From an uncultured Eubacteriales bacterium (GTDB taxonomy: Bacteria > Bacillota > Clostridia > Christensenellales > Aristaeellaceae), in assembly GCA_902765735.1 (NCBI GenBank), contig CACXBB010000025.1, positions 1-56,714 on the forward strand: DNA of 56,714 nucleotides, read 5' to 3'. Below are positions 16,291 through 24,007 of this stretch, piece by piece (the first letter of the stretch is position 1; every line of letters begins with the position of its first letter). The notes beneath the pieces were generated by a model. It was not told the origin of the DNA. It made no database searches and was given only the letters and a program-made list of their open reading frames with translations. Both the position numbers and the translations under genes were made by a program.

Positions 16291-17064
16291 TCAGATTCCC
16301 GCGTTCTTCTTATAGATGAGGCACAGCCCCTTCAGCGTCAGCAGGCCGTCCATGACGTCGATCACGCGGCTCTCCCCGGCCACCAGCACGGCCAGGCCGC
16401 CGGTGGCGATGACCTTGACGTCGGGCACGTTCATCTCCCGCTTCATGCGGTTGACGATGTAGTTGATCTGGCCTATGTAGCCGTACACGATGCCCGCCTG
16501 CATGTTGTTGACGGTGTTGCGGCCGATGACCGCCTCGGGCTTCACCAGCTCGAACCGGGGCAGCTTGGCGGTGCGCTCGGTGAGGGCGTCGGCGGCCAGC
16601 CGCAGTCCGGGGCAGATCGCGCCGCCCAGAAACTCGCCCTTGGCGGAGATCGCGCCGAAGGAGGTGGCCGTGCCGAAGTCGATGGTGATGCAGGGCCCGC
16701 CGTAGAGCTCGTAGGCGGCCACCGCGTTGGCGATGCGGTCGCTGCCCAGCTCGCGGGGGTTCTCGTACCTGATGTTGATGCCGGTCTTCACGCCGGGCTC
16801 GATCTTCATCGGCTCCATGCCGAAGTAGTTGCGGCACATGTGCTCGATGGTGAAGTTGATCTGCGGCACCACCGAGGACATCATGATGCCCTCCACGGCC
16901 CCCTTGTCGATGCCGTGGTGGTTGAGCAGGTTCATCAGCGCCATGCCGTACTCGTCGGAGGTGCGGTTGCGGTTGGTGGACAGCCGCCAGTATTGGCGCA
17001 TCTCCATGTCCTCGAACAGCGCCGTCTTCATATTGGTGTTGCCGATATCAAGCGTCAGTATCAT
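16291..17064 (-). CDS. coaX: type III pantothenate kinase
   Basis: A 257-residue ASKHA-fold kinase that phosphorylates pantothenate, the first committed step to coenzyme A. Typical motifs are DIGNTNMK at 6-13 (phosphate loop), PRELGSDRIAN, TIDFGTATSFGAIS and GAICPGLRLAADAL; family enzymes need a monovalent cation. The start is ATG at 17064 with GGAG seven bases upstream. The ECF transporter S gene ends 15 bases upstream, making a pantothenate uptake-and-phosphorylation pair. recD2 follows in the same operon. Confidence 0.95.
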   Translation of the reverse strand: MILTLDIGNTNMKTALFEDMEMRQYWRLSTNRNRTSDEYGMALMNLLNHHGIDKGAVEGIMMSSVVPQINFTIEHMCRNYFGMEPMKIEPGVKTGINIRYENPRELGSDRIANAVAAYELYGGPCITIDFGTATSFGAISAKGEFLGGAICPGLRLAADALTERTAKLPRFELVKPEAVIGRNTVNNMQAGIVYGYIGQINYIVNRMKREMNVPDVKVIATGGLAVLVAGESRVIDVMDGLLTLKGLCLIYKKNAGI

Positions 17065-17079
17065 GGGTAGCTCCTTGTG

Positions 17080-17676
17080 TCAGTTCCTGATCAGTCCCGC
17101 CTTGTAAAGCGCCGCGCCGATGGCGCCGGTGAGCACGGTGGACACCAGCATCTCCACCGCGCCGTTCACGCCCACGGCGGCGACGATGTAGGTCAGCATG
17201 CCCCGTCCGGCCATGGAATTCTGCATGTACTCGGTGGACCCGAACAGCCACACCAGCGCGGTCATGAAGAACAGCGTGTTCAGAAACGCCGCCATGAAGC
17301 CCGTCACGGCGCAGCCGACGTAGGCGTTGGCCTTATTGTGGATGAATCGGTAGAGAAAGCCCAGCAGAAGGCCGTCCAGCAGCCTGGGCACGAAGCGCTG
17401 TATGAAGGACAAGAGGGGGCTCACGGCCACCAGGGCCGCGCCCATGCCGGAAAAGCCGCAGATGCCGAAGCACTGTAAAAAGCTGATGAGGCCGAAGGCC
17501 CCGCCGATGATCGCGCCCCCCACGGGCCCGACGGCGATGGCCGCGATGGCCACGGGAATCATGTTGAAGGTGATGGACAGGCCCGCGGGCTGCGGGATGT
17601 TCACATACGCGAGCACGATCAGTACGGCCACCAGCAGCGCCAGCAGCACGAATTCACGGGTGGACAACTTCTTCAT
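17080..17676 (-). CDS. panT: ECF transporter S component, probably pantothenate-specific
   Basis: A 198-residue integral membrane protein with about six hydrophobic helices, the substrate-capturing subunit of an energy-coupling-factor transporter. Helix 1 (FVLLALLVAVLIVLAYV) and the following ITFNMIPVAIAAIAVGPVGGAIIGGAFG segment are typical of vitamin S components. The shared ATPase and T subunits are not in this window, as expected for group II ECF systems. Pantothenate specificity is inferred from its position directly before coaX. The start is ATG at 17676 with GGAGG eight bases upstream. Confidence 0.82.
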   Translation of the reverse strand: MKKLSTREFVLLALLVAVLIVLAYVNIPQPAGLSITFNMIPVAIAAIAVGPVGGAIIGGAFGLISFLQCFGICGFSGMGAALVAVSPLLSFIQRFVPRLLDGLLLGFLYRFIHNKANAYVGCAVTGFMAAFLNTLFFMTALVWLFGSTEYMQNSMAGRGMLTYIVAAVGVNGAVEMLVSTVLTGAIGAALYKAGLIRN

Positions 17677-17769
17677 TTTTCATTCCTCCGTTCGAGTTCT
17701 TCAAAGATACCCTACGAATCAAGGGACACCGGGGCTGACCTGTTCGGTTCCAAGGATACCGACGGAGGT

Positions 17770-17778
17770 ATTATAGCA
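17770..17778 (-). promoter_or_regulatory. extended -10 promoter of panT-coaX-recD2-comF
   Basis: On the minus strand TGCTATAAT (TGn extended -10) lies about 95 bases upstream of panT. No good -35 hexamer is seen at 17 bp, as usual for extended -10 promoters. The roughly 85-base leader matches no riboswitch class that I recognise. Confidence 0.6.
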
Positions 17779-17837
17779 TATTTTGCCGGTAACTGTGTGC
17801 ATGTTGTGTTAAATTGATAGGAAGGGGGCAGGGGTTA

Positions 17838-17967
17838 CGACCTCTTCCGTCAGCCCTTCGGGCTGCCACCTTCCCCTGAAGGGGAAGGCATGGGGTACGC
17901 CTCCAAAAGCCTTCCCCTTCAGGGGAAGGTGGCTTAATGCCGTCAGGCATTAAGACGGAAGAGGTCG
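17838..17967. repeat. paired REP palindromes (head-to-head)
   Basis: A 130-bp element with ends CGACCTCTTCCGTC and GACGGAAGAGGTCG. Each half holds a CTTCCCCTGAAGGGGAAGG-type palindrome and a smaller stem. Single halves recur near 29730, 41100-41310, 45335-45460 and 56511-56680. Confidence 0.85.
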
Positions 17968-17988
17968 CCCCCCGCATCAAATCTTTAC

Positions 17989-18017
17989 TTGTCACCCCCC
18001 GCGCATTGGACTATAAT
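17989..18017 (+). promoter_or_regulatory. sigma-A promoter of the cupin gene
   Basis: TTGTCA at 17989-17994 and TATAAT at 18012-18017, separated by exactly 17 bases. Transcription would begin about 30 bases before the cupin ATG. Confidence 0.85.
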
Positions 18018-18053
18018 AGGATCAACATCCACTCAGACAAAGGAGGTACCTCT

Positions 18054-18395
18054 ATGATTACACGCAAGGAGCAGCAGGCCCACAGCGTCCGCGAATACAT
18101 GCGCGGCGGCATGAAGCACGTGCAGTTTGACGATCTCTCGGCGGCCCTTCCGGAGCGGGTGCGCGTCTTTTCCGTGCTGACGCTGATCCCGGGGGCCTCG
18201 ATCGGCTATCACGTCCACGAAAACGAGACGGAGCTGTTCTACTTCCTGGAGGGCAACGGACGCTTCCGGGACGACGATCAGGTCTTCGACGTCTCCGCGG
18301 GCGATTCCACCGCCACCTTCTCCGGCCACGGCCACGCGGTGGAGAACACCGGCGACACCAACCTGGTGCTGCTGGCCTGCATCGTCAAGGATTGA
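18054..18395 (+). CDS. single-domain cupin protein
   Basis: A 113-residue small beta-barrel. The metal-site motifs are GYHVHENETELFYFLEG (His, His, Glu spacing of cupin motif 1) and GHGHAVEN (motif 2 His), so it is likely to bind a divalent metal. The start is ATG 18054 with AAAGGAGG seven bases upstream; an in-frame upstream extension to 17937 is only repeat DNA and the promoter. Substrate and reaction are unknown. Small cupins of this kind include sugar-binding and regulatory proteins. A MITE follows, then a cation antiporter gene. Confidence 0.85.
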   Translation: MITRKEQQAHSVREYMRGGMKHVQFDDLSAALPERVRVFSVLTLIPGASIGYHVHENETELFYFLEGNGRFRDDDQVFDVSAGDSTATFSGHGHAVENTGDTNLVLLACIVKD

Positions 18396-18400
18396 TATGC

Positions 18401-18530
18401 GGGGCTGTCTCAAAACGAACCAACGCCAGGCAATTCGTCGTAGGGGCGGCATTAATGCCGCCCGCGGACGCCATGAATGGCGTCCCTACGGATGAATTGC
18501 AGCGTATGATCGTCGTTTTGAGACAGCCCC
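18401..18530. mobile_element. MITE with 18-bp perfect terminal inverted repeats
   Basis: GGGGCTGTCTCAAAACGA at 18401-18418 is repeated in exact inversion at 18513-18530. The interior holds two palindromes, GGGGCGGCATTAATGCCGCCC and GGACGCCATGAATGGCGTCC types, bounded by GTAGGG...CCCTAC. There is no coding capacity. It separates the cupin from the antiporter and could fold as one long hairpin in RNA. Confidence 0.85.
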
Positions 18531-18556
18531 ATTGTCTGCACGCAAGGAGGATACCC

Positions 18557-19519
18557 ATGAGCGCAATTGTCATCGTACTGCTGTTTCTGCTGGGGCTCGT
18601 ACTGATCATCAAGGGCGGCGACTACTTTGTGGACGCGGCCTCCTGGATCGCGGAGGCGTCGGGCGTTCCGAAGTTTCTGATCGGCGCGACCATCGTGAGC
18701 CTGGGCACCACCATGCCGGAGCTGCTGGTCTCGCTGATGGCCTCGGCGGAGGGCTCCATCGGCATCGCCGTGGGCAACGCGGTGGGCTCGGTGACGGCCA
18801 ACGTGGGCCTGATCATGGGCATCTCGGTGGTGTGCATCGCCGCGACCATCAACCGCCGGGAGATGGCCCTCAAGTTCGTCATGATGGCCGCCGCCATCGC
18901 GCTTCTGCTGCTGTTCTCGCGAGGGGGCAGCCTGTCGATCGTGGGCTCCGTCGTGCTCCTTTTGATGTGCGCCGCCTACATCGCCGAGTCCGTCGTCAGC
19001 GCCCGCAGGGCCATGCGGGCCGACAGCGACGCGCCCAAACCCCCGACGGACCGCAGGACCGTTACGATCAACGTCGTGAAATTCCTCGCGGGCGTCGCCG
19101 GCATCGTCATCGGCGCGCGGCTGATGGTGGACTACGGCACCGCCCTGGCCCGCTTGCTGGGCGTGCCGGAGAGCATCATCGGCGTCACGCTGGTGGCCGT
19201 GGGCACCTCGCTGCCGGAGCTGGTCACCACCATCACCGCCATCGTCAAGAAGCAGTCCAGCCTGTCCATCGGCAACATCGTGGGCGCGAACATCATCGAC
19301 CTCACCCTCATACTGCCCCTGTGCAGCGTGATCTCCGGAAAGGCCCTGCCCATCCTCAGGCAGAACATCGTGCTCGACATGCCCTTCTGCCTGGGCCTGG
19401 TGCTGCTGGCCGTGCTGCCGCCGCTGATCACCGGGAAGTTCCACAAGCTCCAGGGCGTCGCCATGCTGGCCGTGTACGCGGTATATATCGTGCTGCTCTG
19501 CACCGTATTTACCGCTTGA
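18557..19519 (+). CDS. CaCA-family calcium/sodium (cation) antiporter
   Basis: A 320-residue inner-membrane exchanger with about ten helices. The two hallmark alpha-repeats are visible: GATIVSLGTTMPELLVSLMAS (about 42) and GVTLVAVGTSLPELVTTITAI with IVGANIIDLTL (about 215), inverted copies that form the ion pathway. The start is ATG at 18557 with AAGGAGG upstream; the frame extends further back but only through MITE sequence. It is predicted to export Ca2+ in exchange for Na+ or H+. A his-operon promoter starts at its stop codon. Confidence 0.9.
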   Translation: MSAIVIVLLFLLGLVLIIKGGDYFVDAASWIAEASGVPKFLIGATIVSLGTTMPELLVSLMASAEGSIGIAVGNAVGSVTANVGLIMGISVVCIAATINRREMALKFVMMAAAIALLLLFSRGGSLSIVGSVVLLLMCAAYIAESVVSARRAMRADSDAPKPPTDRRTVTINVVKFLAGVAGIVIGARLMVDYGTALARLLGVPESIIGVTLVAVGTSLPELVTTITAIVKKQSSLSIGNIVGANIIDLTLILPLCSVISGKALPILRQNIVLDMPFCLGLVLLAVLPPLITGKFHKLQGVAMLAVYAVYIVLLCTVFTA

Positions 19520-19544
19520 ACCGCCGCATCGCATCTGCTATAAT
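19516..19544 (+). promoter_or_regulatory. distal promoter P1 of the his operon
   Basis: TTGAAC at 19516-19521 (overlapping the antiporter stop) and TATAAT at 19539-19544 with a TGC extension, spacing 17. It lies about 100 bases upstream of hisZ. Confidence 0.75.
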
Positions 19545-19574
19545 ACATCCGACCATGATTTAACGGTATCTTCC

Positions 19575-19603
19575 TTGACTTTAGTGTAGTAAAGTGATAA
19601 ACT
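19575..19603 (+). promoter_or_regulatory. proximal promoter P2 of the his operon
   Basis: TTGACT at 19575-19580 and TAAACT at 19598-19603, spacing 17. The spacer contains the inverted repeat listed separately. The local DNA is AT-rich against the genome average. Confidence 0.7.
19578..19595 (+). promoter_or_regulatory. candidate his operator
   Basis: The inverted repeat ACTTTA-N6-TAAAGT starts at the last three bases of the P2 -35 hexamer and fills most of the spacer. Its position suggests a repressor site. A TrpR/YerC-like histidine regulator is one possible ligand, by analogy only. Confidence 0.5.
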
Positions 19604-19641
19604 GATAAAGTAAAAGCGACGGACGGAGGAACCTGCCTATC

Positions 19642-20724
19642 ATGAATCCCGCACAATACCCGCTCAAGCGGGAGGAGCGCGTGCTGTTTGAGCTGCGTTC
19701 ACTCTACCAGAAATACGGCTACGCCCGCTACAAGATGGGCAAGTTTGAGGAGTACGACCTGTACGTGCGCAACAAGGACTTCCTGGTGTCGGACGGAGTG
19801 ATCACTTTCACGGACACGGACGGCCGCCTGATGGCCTTGAAGCCGGACGTGACGCTGTCGATCATCAAGAACACCCGGGACCGGGAGGACTGCGTGCAGA
19901 AGGTGTACTACTCCGAAAACGTGTACCGCATCTCCGGCTCCACGCGGCAGTTCAAGGAGATCATGCAGACGGGGCTTGAGTGCATCGGCGACGTGGACCT
20001 GTACAACCTGTGCGAGGTGATATCGCTGGCGGCGGCAAGCCTGGACGCCATCGACCCCGAGAACGTGCTGGAGCTTTCACACCTCGGCGTGATCGCGGCG
20101 CTGGTGAACGCGCTGGAGCTGGAGCCGGACGCGGCCTCAGCGGTGCTTACATGCATCGGCGAAAAGAACGCCGACGGCGTGCGCAAGCTGTGCCCGGGGC
20201 GGGACGTCGGCGGCGTGCTTCAGCTGATCTCGGCCCACGGCGACCCCGCGGTGGTCATCGCCGCGCTGCGGCCCTGGTGCCGCCAGGGGCTGGCAAAGGC
20301 GGCGCTGGACGAGCTGGAGACGGTGACCGGCCTTCTGAACCTGCCCAAAGTGCAGATCGACTTCTCCACCGTCAACGACATGAACTACTACAACGGCATC
20401 GTGTTCCAGGGCTACATCCGCGCCATCCCGGAGGGCGTGCTCTCCGGCGGCCAGTACGACAAGCTGATGCAGCGCATGGGCCGCGAGTCCCGGGCTGTGG
20501 GCTTCGCCATCTACATGGACCTGCTGGAGCGCCTGGGCGGCGAGGGCCGCGCCTACGACGTGGACACCCTGCTGCTCTATGACGATAAGGCCGACGTGCC
20601 GACGCTGAACCAGGCGGTGGAGCGCCTCTCCCGCGAGGGCAGCGTGCAGGCCCAGCGGGCAGTCCCGGATAAGCTCAAATACCGCAGGCTTGTGCGGCTT
20701 GAGGAGGTGGACTGCCATGATTAA
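19642..20724 (+). CDS. hisZ: ATP phosphoribosyltransferase regulatory subunit
   Basis: A 360-residue histidyl-tRNA-synthetase-like protein without tRNA-binding function. It partners short-form HisG and confers histidine feedback control. It shows class II synthetase pieces (FEEYDLYVRNKDFLVSDG, LKPDVTLSI, MQTGLECIGD) and a C-terminal FSTVNDMNYYNGIVFQGY with GGQYDKLMQRMG. The first gene of an operon holding nearly the whole histidine pathway. The ATG at 19642 follows GGAGGA by about 11 bases. Its end overlaps hisG by eight bases. Confidence 0.93.
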   Translation: MNPAQYPLKREERVLFELRSLYQKYGYARYKMGKFEEYDLYVRNKDFLVSDGVITFTDTDGRLMALKPDVTLSIIKNTRDREDCVQKVYYSENVYRISGSTRQFKEIMQTGLECIGDVDLYNLCEVISLAAASLDAIDPENVLELSHLGVIAALVNALELEPDAASAVLTCIGEKNADGVRKLCPGRDVGGVLQLISAHGDPAVVIAALRPWCRQGLAKAALDELETVTGLLNLPKVQIDFSTVNDMNYYNGIVFQGYIRAIPEGVLSGGQYDKLMQRMGRESRAVGFAIYMDLLERLGGEGRAYDVDTLLLYDDKADVPTLNQAVERLSREGSVQAQRAVPDKLKYRRLVRLEEVDCHD

Positions 20725-21343
20725 CGTGGCGCTGCCCAAGGGCAGGCTGGGCGAGAAGGTCTACGGCATGTTCGCCGCGGCGGGCTACGAGTGCCCCTCC
20801 ATACTGGAAAACAACCGCAGGCTGATCTTTGAAAACCCCGTTTCCGGGGTGCGCTACTTCTGGGTGAAGCCCTCGGACGTGGCCATCTACGTCGAGCGCG
20901 GCGCGGCGGACATGGGCGTGGCAGGCAAGGACATACTGCTGGAGTACCGCCCGGACGTGTACGAGCTGCTGGATTTAAACATCGGCAAATGCCGCATGGC
21001 CGTGGCCGCGAAGGTTGGCTTCCACGACGACACCGAAAAGACACTGCGCGTGGCCACCAAGTTCACCCGCATCGCCCGGAAATACTACGCCGGGCTGGGC
21101 CGGGACATCGACATCATCCACTTGAACGGCTCCATCGAGCTGGCCCCGATACTGGGCCTATCGGACGTGATCGTGGACATCGTGGAAACCGGCAAGACAC
21201 TTCTGGAGAACAACCTGGAGCCGGTGGAGACCATCGTGCCCATATCGGCGCGGCTGATCGCCAACAAGGCCAGCTTCAAATTCAATTCCGGGCGCATCGA
21301 GGCCATCGCCGAAGGGCTGAAAGGACAGATCAAATATGATTAG
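20717..21343 (+). CDS. hisG: ATP phosphoribosyltransferase catalytic subunit, short form
   Basis: First step of histidine biosynthesis: ATP plus PRPP gives phosphoribosyl-ATP. At 208 residues it is the short form lacking the C-terminal ACT-like regulatory domain, which fits the presence of hisZ. Motifs include LPKGRLGEKV at the N-terminus, DMGVAGKDILLEY, and the PRPP-binding DVIVDIVETGKTLLENNL. The ATG at 20717 lies within the hisZ end, with GGAGGTGG upstream, so the two subunits are translationally coupled. The stop overlaps hisD. Confidence 0.95.
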   Translation: MINVALPKGRLGEKVYGMFAAAGYECPSILENNRRLIFENPVSGVRYFWVKPSDVAIYVERGAADMGVAGKDILLEYRPDVYELLDLNIGKCRMAVAAKVGFHDDTEKTLRVATKFTRIARKYYAGLGRDIDIIHLNGSIELAPILGLSDVIVDIVETGKTLLENNLEPVETIVPISARLIANKASFKFNSGRIEAIAEGLKGQIKYD

Positions 21344-22607
21344 GATCATGAAATACGGTTCCGTCGCCAACGCGGACATATTCGCCCGGGTGGTGCCCGA
21401 GGTGGACGTGCAGAAGATCGTCTCTGACATCATATCCGATGTACGCGCGCGCGGCGACGCAGCGCTGTTCGACTACTGCGAACGGTTCGACAGGGTAAAA
21501 CTGGACCGCCTGGAGGTCACCGCCGACGAGATCGACGCGGCGATGTGGGAGATGGAGCCGGCGTTCATCGAGACGCTGGAGACCGCCGCCCAAAACATCC
21601 GGCAGTTCCACGAAAAGCAGGTGCGCTCGAGCTTCATCATCACCGAGCGCGAGGGCGTGGTGATGGGCCAGAAGGTGACCCCGCTGGACCGTGTGGGCCT
21701 GTACGTGCCCGGCGGCACGGCGGCGTACCCCTCCACGGTGCTGATGGACGCCATCCCCGCCAAGATCGCGGGCTGCGGCGAGATCGTCATCACCACCCCG
21801 CCGGGGAAGGACGGGAGGGTCAACCCCGCCATACTCGCCGCGGCGAAGGTGGCCGGCGTGGACCGCGTGTTCAAGGTGGGCGGGGCGCAGGCCATCGCCG
21901 CGCTGGCCTACGGCACCGAGACCGTCCCCTGCGTGGACAAGATCGTCGGCCCCGGCAACGCCTTTGTGGCCGAGGCCAAGAAGCAGGTGTTCGGCCGGGT
22001 GGCCATCGACATGATCGCCGGCCCCAGCGAGATACTGATCGTCGCCGACCAAAAAAGCGACCCCGTCCACGTGGCCGCGGACCTGCTCTCACAGGCCGAG
22101 CACGACAGGCTGGCGAGCGCGGTGCTGGTCACCGACTCCATGGCGCTGGCCGAGGCCGTGCGTGATGAGGTGGAGCGCCAGGTGCGCGCGCTGCCCCGGG
22201 TGGACATCGCCGCGGCGTCCATCGACAAAAACGGCAAGATCATCGTGGCGGACGACCTCGATCAGGCCATCGAAATCGCCAACGACCTGGCCCCGGAGCA
22301 CCTGGAGCTTCATGTGGACAATCCCTTCGACTACCTGGACAAGGTCCGGCACGCCGGGTCCATCTTCATGGGCCGCAACTGCCCCGAGGCGCTGGGCGAC
22401 TACCTCGCCGGACCCAACCATACCCTGCCCACCGGCGGCACCGCCCGCTTCTACAGCCCGCTCTCGGTGGACGACTTCGTCAAGAAGTCCCAGTACACCT
22501 ACTTTACCCGCGACGCCCTCGCCGCCGTGCGCGACCAGATCGCCCTCTTCGCCCGGAAGGAAGGGCTCGAAGGCCACGCGAGGAGCGTTTTAAAGAGATT
22601 TGAATGA
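21336..22607 (+). CDS. hisD: histidinol dehydrogenase
   Basis: Final two oxidations of the pathway, L-histidinol to histidine, using NAD and zinc. The 423 residues contain VGLYVPGGTAAYPSTVLM, GPGNAFVAEAKKQVFGRVAI, AGPSEILIVAD, the zinc/catalytic LLSQAEHDRLA, and a C-terminal GPNHTLPTGGTARF. The ATG at 21336 overlaps the hisG stop by eight bases; an in-frame ATG at 21348 is the alternative. A repeat island separates it from hisC, the first real gap in the operon. Confidence 0.96.
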   Translation: MIRIMKYGSVANADIFARVVPEVDVQKIVSDIISDVRARGDAALFDYCERFDRVKLDRLEVTADEIDAAMWEMEPAFIETLETAAQNIRQFHEKQVRSSFIITEREGVVMGQKVTPLDRVGLYVPGGTAAYPSTVLMDAIPAKIAGCGEIVITTPPGKDGRVNPAILAAAKVAGVDRVFKVGGAQAIAALAYGTETVPCVDKIVGPGNAFVAEAKKQVFGRVAIDMIAGPSEILIVADQKSDPVHVAADLLSQAEHDRLASAVLVTDSMALAEAVRDEVERQVRALPRVDIAAASIDKNGKIIVADDLDQAIEIANDLAPEHLELHVDNPFDYLDKVRHAGSIFMGRNCPEALGDYLAGPNHTLPTGGTARFYSPLSVDDFVKKSQYTYFTRDALAAVRDQIALFARKEGLEGHARSVLKRFE

Positions 22608-22608
22608 A

Positions 22609-22790
22609 TGGGAAATTGGAAATGGGAAATGACAGTTAGCCTCATACGAATCCATCTTTCCCTGATAAAATGATTGGAACGCGGCAGCCCAGCCTCCCCT
22701 GTGCAAGGGGAGGTGGCGCGAAGCGCCGGAGGGGTTGCCCAATTTCCCATTCCCAATTTCCCATTCCCAATTCAATCACGGAGTGATCAC
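22609..22790. repeat. repeat element inside the his operon (hisD-hisC gap)
   Basis: Bounded by inverted minisatellites of GGGAAATT/AATTTCCC type (22611-22632 and 22739-22773). The core holds a palindrome CCTCCCCTGTGCAAGGGGAGG and a GGCGCGAAGCGCC stem. It has no ORF or promoter. The hisC ribosome-binding site (GGAGTG) is the first base of unique DNA after it, so the operon appears to read through. Confidence 0.8.
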
Positions 22791-22791
22791 T

Positions 22792-23847
22792 ATGAGCCGT
22801 TACCTCATCAACACCTACCAATCCCTCGAAGCCTACGTCCCCGGCGAGCAGCCGCAGGACATGCGGTATGTGAAGCTGAACACCAACGAGAACCCCTATC
22901 CCCCGTCCCCGGCCGTGATCGAGGCGGCGTCGCGGGAGGCGGGGCGGTTGCAGCTCTACTCCGACCCGGTGTGCGCGACGCTTCGGGATGCCATCGCCGG
23001 GCTCTATGGCGTGAAGCGGGAGAACGTCTACGTCTCCAACGGCTCCGACGACATACTGAACTTCGCGTTCATGGCCTTCGCGGGCCGGGGCGGAAAGGCG
23101 TACTTCCCGGACATCAGCTACGGCTTCTACAAGGTGTTCGCCGGGCTGTACGGCTGCGACGCCCGCACCATCCCGCTGGAGGACGACTTCACCATCGACC
23201 CTAAAAAGTACCACGGCCTCGACGGGCTGATCGTCATCGCCAACCCCAACGCCCCCACGGGTCTGACGCTGTCGGTTGATGAGATCGAGGGCATCGTGCG
23301 GTCCAACCCGGACCACGTGGTGGTGATCGACGAGGCCTATGTCGATTTCGGCGCGGAATCCTGCGTCGGCCTGACGGCGAAATACGACAACCTGCTGGTG
23401 GTGCAGACCTTCTCCAAGTCCCGCAGCATGGCGGGGGCGCGGCTGGGCTTCGCGTTCGCCGGCGCCGGGCTCATCGCCGACCTGGACAGGATCAAGTATT
23501 CCACCAACCCCTACAACGTCAACCTGATGACCTGCGCAGCGGGCGCGGCGGCGATCGCCGACAACGATTACTACATGGCCAACTGCCGCAGGATCGAGGC
23601 CACCCGCGCCGCGACCGCCGAGCGCCTCCGGGTGCTGGGCTTCACGGTGCTGCCCTCGAAGGCCAACTTCCTGTTCGCCAAATCCGACCGCGTCGGCGGC
23701 GACGCGCTCTACCGCGCCCTCAAAAAGCGCGGCGTGCTCGTCCGCCACTTCGAATCCCCCCGCATCCGCGACTTCAACCGCATTACGATAGGGACGGAGG
23801 AACAGATGGATGTGCTCATTGCGAAGATCGGGGAGATACTGGGATAA
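22792..23847 (+). CDS. hisC: histidinol-phosphate aminotransferase
   Basis: A PLP-dependent class I/II aminotransferase of 351 residues that converts imidazole-acetol phosphate to histidinol phosphate with glutamate. Motifs are KLNTNENPYPPSP (about 26), NGSDDILNF, NPNAPTG, IDEAYVDFG and the PLP lysine in TFSKSRSMAGARLGF. The start is ATG 22792 with GGAG eight bases upstream; the frame extends back only into repeat DNA. It is flanked on both sides by repeat insertions, which do not interrupt the reading frame. Confidence 0.95.
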   Translation: MSRYLINTYQSLEAYVPGEQPQDMRYVKLNTNENPYPPSPAVIEAASREAGRLQLYSDPVCATLRDAIAGLYGVKRENVYVSNGSDDILNFAFMAFAGRGGKAYFPDISYGFYKVFAGLYGCDARTIPLEDDFTIDPKKYHGLDGLIVIANPNAPTGLTLSVDEIEGIVRSNPDHVVVIDEAYVDFGAESCVGLTAKYDNLLVVQTFSKSRSMAGARLGFAFAGAGLIADLDRIKYSTNPYNVNLMTCAAGAAAIADNDYYMANCRRIEATRAATAERLRVLGFTVLPSKANFLFAKSDRVGGDALYRALKKRGVLVRHFESPRIRDFNRITIGTEEQMDVLIAKIGEILG

Positions 23848-23971
23848 TTGAGAATGGAGAATTGAGAATTATAGAGTGCCGCATCCGTCAATCACAGGCT
23901 CAGCAAAATCAAAAGAAATCCGTCAGGATTTCATCCGCCATTCTCAATTCTCAATTTTCAATTCTCAATTG
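23848..23971. repeat. repeat element in the hisC-hisB gap
   Basis: A TTGAGAATGGAGAATTGAGAATT minisatellite-type start, a middle AAAATCAAAAGAAATCCGTCAGGATTT palindrome piece, and inverted AATTCTCAATTTTC copies at the end. It is the same architecture as the elements at 12985 and 35010, with a different end repeat. Confidence 0.8.
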
Positions 23972-24007
23972 ATAACAAAACTTCACACCAAAACGGAGGC
24001 TCATACC

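Noticed and set aside
17937-18053. N-terminal extension of the cupin
   Set aside because: It lies in a REP element and across the promoter; the ATG at 18054 has an ideal ribosome-binding site.
19604-19641. T-box or histidine leader peptide before hisZ
   Set aside because: The leader is too short, and no His-codon run, T-box sequence or terminator/antiterminator pair is visible.
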